Below are positions 22,554-36,210 of a stretch of DNA of 64,000 nt, in pieces. Origin of the DNA: Combretum micranthum (taxonomy: Eukaryota; Streptophyta; Magnoliopsida; Myrtales; Combretaceae). Made by a program: the position numbers and the translations under genes. Within the stretch, counting starts at the first letter, position 1. Every line of letters begins with the position of its first letter. Under the pieces are notes generated by a model. The model searched no databases, was not told where the DNA came from, and saw only the letters and a list, made by a program, of their open reading frames with translations. The stretch lies in NCBI GenBank assembly GCA_024138025.1, contig JAMXBD010000012.1, forward strand, positions 124,001 to 188,000, in the 5' to 3' direction.

Positions 22554-23001
22554 GGTTTAATAAGGGATTTATATCACATTTGATATGCATGAACAAATTG
22601 AAATGGAACCACAATTTCGAATTTTGTTCTTATTCTCATGTTTGAAAGCATTTTTAAATGTTAGAATTATGACTCCAGGGAATCACTGGTCTTGACTTCA
22701 AAGGATAATTTGATTCCATTTTTTGAGGGTGAAGTTATAATTCATTTTTCCTCTCATTAATACTAATTATTTGAATTATTTTTTTATCCAACTACATTAT
22801 TGTTATCCATATTTATTACTAAAGTTATTTTTTTTTTTTACATAAACATTTTATGTCATTCAATTCCATGATATATCTAAACATAGAATTAGATTATTCA
22901 TTTCCTTACTCATTCCATTTTTTTCGATTTTAATCCATTCAATTTTAAATGATTCTTATGGAAATTAGAGGGATTACCAGTATGCCTCTCTCCCGGATGT
23001 T
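22554..23001. other. Spacer between the two duplicated segments
   Basis: AT-rich sequence with T-runs and no gene, LTR or inverted ends seen. Confidence 0.5.
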
Positions 23002-25056
23002 CCATGTCAAATAATTTCTGTTGTTGAGGAGGGTTGTGGTCAAACTTAAGGTGGGATTCGCCTTGCCTAAGTGCAATTGGTGTCCCCTTGATGGATCTGC
23101 ATGCTCTCTCTTCTCGAATTGGGAATATGAGAATACCGATCTTACTGGCTTTTTACTAAGATAAAGTAAAATGCTCTGATACCATGATGAGAAATGATGA
23201 GAAAATTTTCAATTTTCTATATATTTAAAGCCTCAATACATTAGAATTTATAGATACATCTCCTTTGTTAATGTTGCACTATTATTGAATTTACAAGATA
23301 CTAAATCTCTCTAATTGCAGTATAAACAAAAACTAATTGCCTAATTTATACCTAATGGCTAAATATTGAGACTAGCATTAATGGCTTAGATTAGGATGGA
23401 TCTTCCCTTAGTTTGATCAATGATGAATTTTCTCTAGGATTTGCATCTATATTCTCAACAAGTTACCCAATTGAGTGTTACTGGCGATGGACATGTGTAT
23501 TATGGTATGGTGCATATTGATAACCATGATGCTATCCATGAGTTGGTAAGCATTCGAGGTTCAATGGCAATGTATGTGGACCTATTTGAAAAAGGAGTTT
23601 CCAATTACGACTAAGGCTGATTTTGGTTATGATATTGACTTTGGTAGCCATCAGAATATTCTCAAGACCTTAGAAGTAGACAATTGCTAGCCTTAGTGCC
23701 AGTCTCATGTGTTTAACTCCGAACCCAGTGAACCTAATAGGTGTGGCGACTTGGCTATCTTATATTTAAGATAGTAAGCTTGTCACATAATGGGTAGCTG
23801 GCTATTTTTTAAAGATATTAGAAGCTTTCTCACATTATGTCCTTTAATGTTGATATTATCTATTATGGTTTTTCGATTGATGGGTTTTAGTTGAGTCCAT
23901 GGGTGTTATACATGAGAATACTAATTTGGAGAGATTAACAAGGTTTTGAATGGTCATAGCACTACATGAACCTCAATTCTATCTTAGGGTATTATTCTAT
24001 TGATGTTCAATTATTCTTTTATAGGCCTTCTAGGATACATATAAACATTTTCCTAGATGTTGAGATGTAATACAACCTCAATGTCTATATTTGGGTGAAG
24101 GGGTCATTAATTACTAATTTTGCCCGTTTCATGGTATTTGGGTTTGTTTGGTTGGTGGTTTTTTTGTCTGTGTGCCATCTTATTTTTATTGTTTTTAAGC
24201 AAACTGTTTATCAAAAATAGATACAAATAAAAAACAAACATTTTTACTTATAAAAAGATAAGATAGAGAAGATACAGATACAGATGAAATTAGACCATCC
24301 AAACACATCTTGACTTTTGATACTTTGTGTTTACACATTACTTGAATAAATGCTATTGGGTCTTGCTTTTTAATTTTGGTCATCCAGATATCATTGCTCC
24401 TCCTTAAAAAATATCCTCGAAAGCTACCAAGCCACCCATCTCGTTTTGTTGGCTATAGGTATTGAAAAGTCAACAGTCAAATAAATAATCCAAATAATTA
24501 AAAAAAATAATGGAAGTTAAAAATCAAAATAAAATAAAATAAGATTACTAAAATGTTCAAGGTTAAGGCGGGTTAAGCAAGGTCTAGTAATTAGATAATT
24601 AGAATATTCCTCAAGTAACACAAAATTAGAATCACAAAACCAATCTTAAAGTTAGTTATAAAGGGGTGAGGTCGGTTAAAGGATCGAAATCTTATACGTC
24701 TATTGGAGTGAGGGATTAGAAGTAGCTTTTTCCAAAAGTTGGTTTTTAGTTATTAGTTTCAATAACATGATATTATGACTGAAGGGAGGAAAAAAAAAAA
24801 AAAAGAACGTGATATTATGACCGGTGATATTGGATTGTTATAAAAGTTTTAGATGAATAAATAGGTATAGAAATGGATTTATAAATAGGTATGATTTTGG
24901 ATCGTTATTAAAGTTCTAAATGAATAAATAGGTATAGAAATCAGTTTATAAATGTCGTATAGGGTAAAAAAATGGGTTTTGGCATGTTCAAGCTTGATTC
25001 TTGTGTTTAATTGATGGAGTGTACATGTTTGGATGTAGTTTTGTTGGTATAAATGA
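23002..25056 (+). repeat. Segmental duplication, copy B
   Basis: Second copy of 19785-22348, in the same orientation. It contains 170 bp of Copia gag, the primer-binding site (23174-23184), the LTR (23185-23460) and the flank. It lacks 496 bp of copy A: the join at about 24742-24745 reads agttggtttttagttattag. Since copy A is continuous with the gag-pol body while copy B stops inside gag, copy B looks like the derived copy. Confidence 0.88.
23185..23460 (-). repeat. Copia LTR (copy B)
   Basis: 276 bp, same ends as 19968-20243, followed by the same outside bases (agttaccc), so it is part of the duplication and not an independent insertion. Confidence 0.85.
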
Positions 25057-28000
25057 TAAAATATTGAAAATGTTTAAATATGTGTATACATACAATCGAA
25101 TGATGATGATGTTGGTTGATGTGGTTTGGTAGATTGATGTTAGAGTTAGAATATGATTACAAAATTTGGTATATAAATATGTATCTTGGAGACATATAGA
25201 TGTTCGAGTTAGTATCCTCAAGTTTTGATTTGTGATACGAATGATATTGATTTTTATTTTGGGTGTTGAATATTAAATGGCTAATGTCAAATTTATTTTG
25301 TCAAATTGCACTTACTTACTTGAATTTTGAATATTAATACTCAATTAAACTTTTTATACTAACACTACTTTAGTAAACTCTCTCTAATTAATGTAGATAA
25401 ATGAATAAACCATGTGTAGTATAAGATCTTTTAGACTAGCAAAAAAGAATCCCATTAAGATGATTTTTTTCCAACTAATAAGCATACTTATCTAACAGAC
25501 TCGCTCACCGTTTGCTCGCCCGTTTGCGACCTTATTCTATGTATCATTTTATATCACTTCTATCATTTTCAGAATTTTCATATAAGAGACATTTTAATGT
25601 ACATGAAGATATCCTTGGACAAGTGATGTTGCATCAAAAACAAGATTCTTTCTCATGGTTAACTAAAACTGAGTTCAAAGAAAATAATGTTATATCGATG
25701 TCAATTAACGGGGAAGGCTACGCTGCTGATCCTGAGAAATGCGCAAAGATTTCTATAAACAAGAAACTCGGAAACAAAGATCTTCAATAAAAGGTGAACT
25801 AAAATAGGAAGTCAAATAACATAAAATAAAATCGTATTTTTTCAATTATTTTTATGGTAACTTTTACGATCTTGTGTCAATCATCTAATTATTAAAATGA
25901 ATATAGTAAGTGATATAGAAAATATTTTAATGATATCATCATAGATGAGTATGAATCTGAACTATTAAATAACCTATGAGACTCACCCCATTAAAAAAAC
26001 GACGGAATTATAAAATACTCCTTACCTTTATATAACATTACTAGAGAAAAGGAGGATCAAACCTAATATTATTATGACCCAACAACCTACTGGTAGCGCT
26101 TTAGGCTAGATCTTTGGTTAGACCCCATCCATGCCCATATCTAGGCATTAGTATAACTAGTGCTGATAATTTAGGATTTATAACTCGTGAACCTGGATGC
26201 AAAACGATTATAAAATTATTGAGTAAGTAGAAATTGACACGAATAATAAATGGATCAAATACGGAAACGACATGAATTTAAACGCGTCCGGGTTTAAGCT
26301 CATGATTCCAGCCTGTTTATGAACCCACAAACTAGTTAAAACATAATATTATTATGTTGTAATTCTCATGTTAAAATACAATAGTATTGCCTTACAAAAT
26401 GAAAAACTATATAAGAAATAAATTATATATATGTTTGATAGTTGCTTTATATGAGTTCTATAATATGCCACACAAATAATCATAACGCTCTTACAAATAC
26501 TTCATTCACAATGCAACACCATAATACTATGTAGTTTGCCATATCACACATCTAACATACAAGTAACCATCGAACAATAACAACAAAATTAATCGATGAT
26601 AAACTATATTATCCAAACCTCTAGTTCACTACAAAATCCCTTATGATGGTGATTTAAGTGATCATACAAAAGATGACAAGCAGCATGTAGTCAACAACAT
26701 ATAAGAAGCTCTTTTAATAGTTTTTGTTAACATCAAAGATCGCAATATATATCTGATAAAGAACGATAGTTACTACTAAATTTATTATTTTGGTTATGCA
26801 TGCATTTGAGAGATCAAATTTTTATGCTCTTCCTTCTATGCGTGCTCTTAAGTTGACCAATACATCTATTGCACATGATCAGTAAGAGAGCGAGTGTGTA
26901 AAAAGATCAAGGAATTGCACAAACAATATATTAGAATAAAAAAAATCAAATAACTTTTGGTTACCTTTTGAAATGACCAAATAGTGAATATTGGTATTTT
27001 TGTTTATATTTCTAACTTAATATTGAAAATAATAACCAATAAAAATATTGAAAATAATGACCAATAACATTGAAATGATCATTATTCCGCACCAACACTT
27101 TAAGATGAAGTAAATGTTAGATTATAAATTTCTAGTCCTTTCTTATATCAACTCTTTTGAAGGAGAAAATTCTATAATTACATCATGTTTTTTAACATGG
27201 TCCCCTCAATTATTTAAAGGTGTAATTCATATCTAATTATGATTGCATCAATGAGATACATAATATATCAACTATTATATTCATTTTAATAGTTGTGTGA
27301 TTGATTGGACAGTCCCATTGATAGGATCTTAGAAATTCTTCTTTTCAAGGTGTAACTTTTGTTTATTCCACTGTGGAAAGTGAATCGACTGTTAGTGAAA
27401 GAAATGTGAAAATTGACACAAAAAATTAATGTAAATCCCTAGTAGCACATGGGATGGAGATATTTTCTTCATATCTAGGTTTGCAAAATAAAGAAAAAAT
27501 GTTAATATCTCAAATAATACTTAAATTTGACAAAAAAATACAATTGAATACTTGAACTTTGAAATTAATCAATCTAGTATATGATAAAACGTTTTGTGAA
27601 TGCTATCAATATCTTTGTCAAATTGGTTAACACTGCATCCAATGCACGAAAAAATCTTTTAGGTACTAAATTGATCGATTTTAAAGATTAAGTATCTAAT
27701 TACCATTAATAATATTAACCCTAAAGAAAATAAATGCTAAGTCATTTATAAAGAAATGGAAAAAATGAAAAAGAAAAAAAAATCTTCACAATGTGTGAAT
27801 GCATGCAGTCTTCTTAATTGCACACAATAAAGAAAAATCTTCATTCGATTTCACTTTGGCTAATGTTCAGTGAACAAAGGCACGTCCCCAGAAAAAATTG
27901 CTTTAAGATCAATATTCATTTACATCAAGCTTTATTTAAATCTCTATTTTTTTTGATCTTTTAATTTATTATCATGTAATTTAATTATTTAAATTTAATA

Positions 28001-28529
28001 AATAAGAGCATGTTAAGTATTTGATGGATGTATATGGAAGGAATTCTTCCATCCATATTTAAAAGAAATTTCAAGTATTTAAATAGAGATAATATCTTTA
28101 AAAAATTGAAGAAAACAAATACATTAAAGGAAAGCAATTTGGATAGAAAAGAAAATAACAGGAAAGTTAGAAACTAATTGAATGTAATATATTTAGCAAA
28201 TTGGACCAGCCGCTCTTGCATTTCTTGGTCCACAAGTTTTCTAATTCTTTTTTAACCTCTTCTATTTAACTTTCCAACTTGTATTTATACTTATCTACGT
28301 TCGTAAAATTCTTAATTTGGAAACTTCAAATATTCATACACTACATTGATTGTTTCTTCTATCTGCATGTAAATCTTTGTCGAAACATTAATTATTATTT
28401 GTATCCATTAAAAATTATTTGAAGCATTGTCCTTTTTCAATGGCAACAATTAGTAATAGAGACTGGAAGTTCTATCCTAGTTTGATGCTTCCACTTTCCA
28501 GTGGCAATGAATAAGAATAGAAATATTCA
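25057..28529. other. AT-rich DNA, no gene recognised
   Basis: Several kilobases without motif-bearing frames. A 92-codon frame at 25512-25790 (+) contains FNVHEDILGQVMLHQKQDSF but matches no family I know. Its base use is less AT-rich near its end (ggggaaggctacgctgctga), so it might be an exon relic. Confidence 0.4.
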
Positions 28530-29590
28530 TTGTTTAGTCTAGTAGACCACAAACATCATGAACTCTTGCCAGTCATTTTTTCCACTGATCGCTCGGTTAG
28601 ATGCTGTCTTTTAATGTTAGACGAGCGATGTGATCCATACATTCTTCACCCTCACCATAAGCAATTGATCCTTCGTCCACCTCTCTACACCTTTCTTTGC
28701 ATATTTCAACTATGCAAAACGACGTAAGGCTCTTTGGTTGCCTATTATAAGACCTCTAGGATTTTTCAAATGTTTGAAATTTCTGCCCTATCTTGCTCAA
28801 GTGCATTCAAGAAAGTTTTATCTCGATGGTCATGTTATCTTTAGACCCTACAACTAATGCCAATTCCAGGATCACTATGATATATGGTGACAAATTGAAG
28901 CTTGCATTTTGTCATACTAAAGACTAAGTCTTGGATTGAATTGGGAACTTGTCAACACCTATACTCTCACATAGTCTGAATGACACTATATTTGCATTAG
29001 TGGTTAAAGGTTTCGTAGATGTTTGGCACATGAACAAGAGCTTCCCTATAAAAGTCATGGATATGAATTCCAGTTTACCCCAAAAAGTGTTGGAAAAGTG
29101 GTTACCCATGAGGGGTTAACTCTCTACTAACTTGCACTTAGTGGAGGCCGGTGGTCAACTTTTCTTGGTGGTTTGATTTACCAGTAAATGCATGAATAGG
29201 GATGGCATCCTAGTAGAAGAATGTGATCTCCTTACTGAAGAAGATATACATCCTTTGGTATGCCCTATAGGACTCTTGGATTTCAAGTATACACATTGGA
29301 TATGAGTTTCTTATATCAGCATCGGTTCCATAGATGATCACATTCTTTTTCTTGATGGGAATCACATGGTGTCTCTTCGGAATTAGAATTGTCTTCAATG
29401 CAAAGAGAACTCAATTTGTTTTGGGAATGTTTATTGGGATCGCGTGGATGAAAATTATTTGTATGGTAGTCATGACATGGATGCTTATAACTTAAAAACT
29501 AGATGTGTCAGGCAGTTTTATCAAGTTGAATCTAACAAGATAGAGCCACCACCATTTTGGATCATTCCGTCGTGGTTTTTCCTTTAGACA
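28530..29590 (+). pseudogene. F-box/DUF295 (KIB1-4 domain) protein pseudogene
   Basis: The clearest part is the end. From 29408 the + frame reads NSICFGNVYWDRVDENYLYG, then SHDMDAYNLKTRCVRQFYQV, then EPPPFWIIPSW and a stop near 29588. DUF295 proteins end with NCIYF.D......G.YDMGVYNLKDG...PFY........PPP.WI.PS. Upstream on the same strand are LVEAGGQLFLVV followed by a stop, a RDGILVEECDLLTEEDIHPL stretch, and SIGSIDDHILFLDGNHMVSL, which is the family's 'LG...LFLG' strand. Before that, KSFPIKVMDMNSSLPQKVLE fits the earlier propeller region. The F-box itself, expected near 28530-28760, was not clearly found. Stops and frame changes make it a pseudogene. Intact relatives are thought to be substrate receptors of SCF ubiquitin ligases; this is family knowledge, not shown here. 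Confidence 0.65.
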
Positions 29591-29731
29591 AGAACTTATT
29601 CAAATATGAATCTATAGTTATGATAAAGCATTTTCAATGTAACATTAGTGATCATTGATGAACCCGTATGTACTTGCAGTTGGTGTGTTTTATTTTGGTA
29701 ATTTTCAGGTTATGTCTTGTATCATCCTTTT

Positions 29732-30699
29732 TGTAACAACCCTGAAGTATACAACTTAAATATAATAATCACCAAGTGAATGATCTAAAATCTTTGAAAA
29801 AGTTTAAATAAAAGTCGCAAGAATCACTTCTGATTTTTCGTGATTTAAGAATATTAAAATATGAACAATTTAATTATTGTTTAAGAATTTGAACTTTTAT
29901 CAATAAATATTTCAAGATATAATTTTTCGTAACTTTTTAATAACAACCCTTAAAAGTAAAATGGTAAATTCAATATATATGCATAAATTAACAAAAATGA
30001 AATATCTTAATTACAACTTTAATAAGATGATGAAATTGATAAAAATTGTAAAATACAACATTCCTGATAATTAAAGGAATATGAATACTATATGTTTCAA
30101 ATGCACGTTGTTATATATATTCAGACAAGGATGAGATAGTGAACCTACAGCCTTCAATTGTTGAGCTGTTGTGTTGTGTCAGTTGGTGTTAAGTCATCAT
30201 GTGTCATCTAAGAGGAAAGTCAAGATGACTCGAGTCAAGTTGAGTTGTTAGTCATCTTTGTCAAGTCAAAGTCTAAGTTTGAGTCTTCTTCAAATCGAGT
30301 AATGGAAGGTTAAAATCGCTAAACTAAATCCTATTATTTTATATATATATTGTATTGTATGAAATATCAATTATATAAAGTTAATGAATACTTTAAAATC
30401 TCAAAAAATACAAAATTAAAGAAATGAATAATGAGTAAATTGATAATTATAAAGAAATAATACTAAACCTAAACCACTCAAATCTCAAGATATTTTATGA
30501 AAAAGAAAATAGCCGGAAACACTAAATCAATGCAACACAAGAGTAAAACAATATAAACATATCATACATGCAATAAACAAACTTAAAACATGAAAATGAT
30601 TGCAAAATAATATCGAGTTTTAATACGAATAGCAATAACAAAAATAGTGAGAAATATCAAGTAAACATAATAATAACCATATATTTGAAATAGATGAAA

Positions 30700-30734
<35 letters not shown>

Positions 30735-31900
30735 GACTGCCAAACAACTCATAGTTTCAATAGAAGTAAAACATAATACCAAAATTTAACATAAAAATAT
30801 TCAGAGTAGCGCAATGGAAACATAAGTGAAAGAATATATCTGAAAATAATCGAAAGCTTTAGTATAATAAAGTTTAAAGTTAATACAAAGTGTTAGCTAC
30901 CAATAGTTGATCAAAATTTTGTTTATCTAAATTAAAAATGGCTTAATTAACTTGTATAATAGATGATTAATTTTAAACTTCTAGTAGAACTTTATTTAGA
31001 AATTAAACTTAGATAATTTAATTAAATCAAGTAAATTAAACTATAGAATATAATTCGATAGATCAACATAATCAAATTAATAAATGAAATTAATCAAAAT
31101 TGAGATTTCAAATATTTCTTTCCATTTATCTACTTGTTTCAATTTACTATTTCATCAATCAAATTTTTTAATTCTTTCTAACCATCAAATTTGAATTCTA
31201 TTCCTTTCATATTGTCTAATTATTTTTATTATCTTCTTCAACAAATCAAATTTCATCATCATCTATACCAATTTTCAATTAGAACTCATTTTTTTTCAAT
31301 TATCAAATAAACCAAAATTTCTAGAATTCAATTACCAAAATTTTTAAAGACCGAATTTAGCCACTTTAGTCTAAATTTTATTTCCCAAACCCTCATTAAT
31401 TTTGAATTACTCTACTTGTTTTAAATATCAATTCTTAAGCCTAAACTCAAACTAAATATCGAATTTGTAAAATTAAAAATTTTAAACTAGATTTTCAATT
31501 CAAGCTATAAATTTAAAATCTATATATTCTTAAATTACTTTCTAATTATTTTCAGAATTTAATATAATCATCTGAAAGATTTAAACCAAGTCCCTTACCC
31601 ATAAATATCTTTAATTATTTTAGCTTTATCCTTTTTATTTCTTTTTCCTTATCCTTTGCTACCATCTTCTTTCTTCTTTCCTCTATTCTTCCTTTCTTTT
31701 TCTTCTTTCTTCTTTGCGTTTTTCTTCTTTTTCTTCTCCATTTCTCTTCTTTATTTCAAAAACTTAAGCCTTAATTTCAAAGAGATCATAGAAGAAAATG
31801 AAGATAGAAGACAAGATAGAAGATGGAGATCATGCACGAAATAGCTTGAAGAAGTAAGGAGGAGTAGTAGAAGGGAAGATCAATTTGCATGTGTTTTCTA
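29732..31900. other. Possible LTR-like region, ends not resolved
   Basis: tgtaacaaccctgaag at 29732 looks like a plant gypsy LTR start. The following 2 kb is non-coding and AT-rich, with a (TA)n tract at about 30703-30730 and a pyrimidine-rich run at 31620-31760. I could not find the opposite end or a target duplication. Confidence 0.3.
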
Positions 31901-31942
31901 AAAAAAAGTATAATTGTTTTCTCTATTTTGATTGTTGTTTAT

Positions 31943-33312
31943 TGATGGGCACTTACTAATCGTATCAAATTTTAAATTTATAAACCCAGTGAAATCTACG
32001 ATCTGAGCTAGGTAAGCATACCTACCTAAATAGCATAGATTTTAGGATGTCGTCCTCAAGGATCTTAAAAACAAGTACTAGTATTATTAGTTCTCTACTA
32101 TTTAGCCGAATTCTAAAAGTGAAATATATGATTTTACTGTAAAAAAAAAGTTAATCTAATAGACCCTAAGATCAATCACGTATACTTTCAAAAAATGAAT
32201 TCAATCACAAGACATACTCCTTATCTTGATCCATCATAAACCTAAAAATTCTTATGATAATAGATTGATTAATGAATTATTCATGCTTTGTACTACATGA
32301 TCTCACTAAGTAAATCAATAACTCCCTTGAGTTAATTAATTCCTAGCACTACATGAGATAGTAAAGACCTCTCCCTCACTAACATCATATAAGATTGCAT
32401 GAAAATACATGATCCTTATAACAAGAATTAAATCCTTGTAGCAGAAAATCGAAATTTCTCTACCTCTAGGTGAAATAAGAAATTTCTCTATCCATGAAAA
32501 TCTATCTTAGTAGATGAAACCTCTTTCTAGCTAATGAAAATCATACATGCAATTAATTTGTGCATAAATTAATCATAAGACAATGTAATCACATGAATAG
32601 ATACAAAGACATGAACTTTTCATTAATAAAAAATTGATTCAATTTACATGGTATAGGGTTTCACAAGATGTAAGGTATGAAGAATCTACTTCTCTATAAG
32701 ATTTACAATAATAACAATAGATCTAGAAGAGATAAAATAAATCATGATGTAGAGATAAAACCCTTGTACATGTCTTATGATCTTCAATTGATGCTCAACA
32801 AATTTCTCCTTGAAATTCTTCATGTTTTAATTCGTAATTTCTCTCTTAAGGCTTAAAAAAATAATAAAAAACTTCTAAAGTATGAAACAAGACATTATTT
32901 ATAGTTTTCTAGTGATCTTAGGTCAGTACTACTTACTGTATAGCTGTGCTTAAGGGAGGGCTGAAAATAGAACATTATGTTTTTTTCTCTTCTATTGCTT
33001 CTGACCTCATCCCTATCATTCTGCCCTAGCTATGCTGAAAGAGGGGCTAAAAATTACAATCCTATTGACTTATTCCCTACCTCTAGCATGCCTATGCACA
33101 AGGTAGTGCATGTTCGAAATTTTACTTCTTAATCAAAACTTATCAAAGGTGCTTTGATTTCACTTGAATCATCATAGAATCTTCTAAATATGCTTAAAGC
33201 CCTAAAATGAATATTTCACAAATAAGTATCCTTTTCTTCAACAAATCACAAGAATTACATAACAAATATGTCCAAATAAGCACAAAGAATAAGGGTTTCT
33301 TAACACTTATCA
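31943..33312 (-). repeat. Athila-like 3' LTR
   Basis: Minus strand starts TGATAAGTGTTAAGAAACCC at 33312 and ends in CATCA at 31943; 1370 bp. Immediately upstream is CTTGAGGACAAGCAAATAAT and AACTGTGAGAAAGTT, the usual sequence before the 3' LTR of Athila elements. A TATA-like ctataaat lies near 32896-32904. Confidence 0.8.
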
Positions 33313-33468
33313 AACTTTCTCACAGTTAATTATTTGCTTGTCCTCAAGCAAACAAAACAAGGACAAAAGAATCTATCATCAGTTATATTAATAAGAAAAT
33401 ATCCCATCAAACATAGCATTCTTTGATTCAATCAAACCAAAGTGACTCATTAGTGTCTATTGCTCAAA

Positions 33469-34869
33469 CCTACTGATAAGTGTTAAAAGATCCTTATTTC
33501 TAGCACTTAATAGATATGATTTTCTATTAATTTTATGAGAAATAATCAAGAAAATGATACTTAATTGCTTCTTGTGTAATTTCAGTGTTTAAGGAATGCA
33601 ATTCAAAGATTTGAGAATGATTCAAGCTTAAACCGATGAAAAATCAACAAACAATGCAAATGTTTGGTTTTCAAACGTACACAACCTACTACATGGCCAT
33701 GCACATGTTGAGGCAGAGGGTCAAAAAGTGATCAGAAAATTGCTCTAAAAGTGCCCTATCTACTGCCCTAGGAGTGTACAAGGTAGTGTTGGAAGAATGC
33801 AATTGATCAGAAAAGTTTTTAACACAATTATAAAGTGCACGCCCTCGAGCACAGCCGTGTAGGTCGTGGAGCACTCTTTGTGACGCTCCAACTTCTCCAA
33901 TCTCCTATAAATAGACCATGTAACCTTTCATTTGAGGAGAGTTCCATCCCAAACACTTTTTAAAACCTTAAGAGAGAGAAAAAGAAGAACTTTCAAGGAG
34001 AAATTGCTAGCACTTATTGAAGATTATAAGACTTCCAAGAATCGGGTTTTCATTGTTTAAATCATGCTTATAGATTACTTTTCCAGATCTTTGTGTTGTA
34101 TTTCTGAATCTATGGAGGAGTAGATCTACATACCCTTAGTCTTGTGAAACCCTAAACCCGAATATGTGATTTGGATTTGCTTTTGATGAATGAAAGTTTG
34201 TTCCTTTGTATCTATTCATGTGTTTAAATCATCTTTCAATTGATTTATGGCCAAAGTCGATTGTTTGTATGATTCTTGTTAGATAGAAAGATGTTTCATC
34301 TAATAGGATAGATCTCTATGAATAGAAAGATTGCATGTTTCACCTAGAGGTAGGGAAACATTAATTTTCTGCATAAAGATTTGATTTTCATTAATGAATC
34401 TTGTTTTTAATATGATTTCATATGGCGTTAGTGAGTGAGATGTCTCCATTATCTCATGTGAAACTAGGAATCGATTAACTCGAAGGAGTAATTGATTTAT
34501 CTATGTGATTCTGCAATGCAAAGCATGACTTCTCATTTCATCAATCTTGTTTTATGAAATTAGGGTTTAGGGTGAATTAAGATGAAAAGGGTATGTTTTG
34601 TAATTGATAATCTTTTGTAAAGGCAAAATCATTGATATTAGGGTTGATAAATTAGTTAATTAATTAGATAATTAGTAATTTTAGATAATATTCTCGTTAA
34701 AAATTTGGCTACATAGTAGAGAATAGGTAATATTAGTAATTGTTTTCAAAGATCCCTGAGGATGATACTTGATTTAATCTTGTACTGCTTGAGATAGGTA
34801 TACTTGCCTAGTGTTGATCAAAGGTTTGAATTAGGATTATAAACTTTAAAAAAAGACAACATCACCTAC
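33469..34869 (+). mobile_element. Solo LTR, Athila-like, with cctac target duplication
   Basis: LTR 33474-34864 (1391 bp) starts TGATAAGTGTTAAAAGATCC and ends GACAACATCA, flanked by cctac at 33469-33473 and 34865-34869. It belongs to the same LTR family as 31943-33312 but in opposite orientation and clearly diverged from it. A TATA-like ctataaata lies at 33904-33912. A solo LTR arises when recombination between the two LTRs of an element removes its middle. It lies in the 3' untranslated part of the Athila-like host. Confidence 0.88.
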
Positions 34870-36210
34870 CATATTTGTACTTGTACTTAGCATACTATAG
34901 TTAAATTTTCAAAACTAATCCAAGTATGTCAAACCGTCAATCTCATTGTTTAATAATCGATTCCAAAGTCATAAAGGAGATATAAATTGAAACAAAACAA
35001 AAGTGACATGGTCACATCTCACCACTTACTAGCAAGCATATAGACCATTTAACCACCTTTCTAAGTATAACAACCTAAAGTGAAAGTACATGGTATCCAT
35101 CATTCCCCTAAACTTTTTCCTCTTTTTTTTTTTATAAATCTCTTTAATTATTTTTTTTATTAGAAAGGTTTTTGCCTTCATCTTTTCTTTTCCTCTGGAT
35201 GGCTTTTGACTCGCTTCTTTTCGACTTAACTTTTTTTTTCTTAAATACTTGCATAGTTAACAGTGGGGTTGGAACTTTGCTCTTCCAAGGGACCAAAGCC
35301 CGCCCATATTAACCTAGCTTGCACTTTGTTTTTTTCTTTTAAGAGATTATTGAAGAATAATCACCAAGTGATAGACTTCATATTCCCCTTTCACAAAAAG
35401 TTATAAGAGCTCTCAAAGTTGTTGAAAAGTAAATATACTACAAACAAGCTTAGAACCACAACTATTAAACTTTAAACTAGGGACTTTGACCTCTTTCGCA
35501 ACTCTAGATTCAATCATTAAAAAGCAAGTAAATTTGCCTCACTTATATTTTATCTTAAAACTTTGACTAAGTATACCAAGTTCAAAATAGGTGAGTAAGG
35601 CTCACAAAGTCACTATTCCTCATCTTTTGAATGCTAGCCTTAAAAAAAATGAATATAATTTCAAGTTTCTATTCTTTTCAAAATATATCAACTTTACAAC
35701 CTCATTAGCAAACTTGTAAATGGGGGAATTTTGATTAACAAGTGCATATGAATCATAAAACTCAAATGAGACCCTAAAATCTTATTTCTTTCTAATATAC
35801 CCCTTTCCCACACTTAAATAAGACATTGTCCCCAATGTCTTCCTAGTTATGCACAAGAAAGGAAAAATTATAGGAAAGAAATTCAAAGAAAAGGACACTA
35901 GGAACTTCCCCGATTTATGTAGAGATGTCATCATGAGTTTGCCTTAATCGATACAAGAAAGAAGAAATTTTGATAGCATATATCATCAGGAGCATCATTA
36001 ATCTTGTGAACCCATAAAAGATCATGCCTGTAGACAAAACAAAGTAAAAACAATACGGGAAAACGAAAAAGAAGTTAGCTTATCTTGAAGTCTATCAAGT
36101 AATCCCAAAGAATACCAGCAAAGATAAGAGTCTTCCCATAAGTCGGGAGCTCATAAGTACATACCAAAATAGAAAAATAGAAAAAAAAAAAAAGAAAAAA
36201 AAGGCAAAAT
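34870..36210 (-). other. Athila-like 3' untranslated region
   Basis: Non-coding on the minus strand. It holds CATTGGGGACAATGTCTTAT followed by TTAAGTGTGGGAAAGGGG (about 35806-35845), a block regularly found between the last ORF and the 3' LTR in Athila elements. Confidence 0.6.

Noticed and set aside
25512..25790. 92-codon frame
   Set aside because: No family recognised and no supporting splice or promoter context; kept only as a note in the surrounding region.
31656..31844. F/S-rich frame
   Set aside because: Translation of a pyrimidine-rich low-complexity tract.
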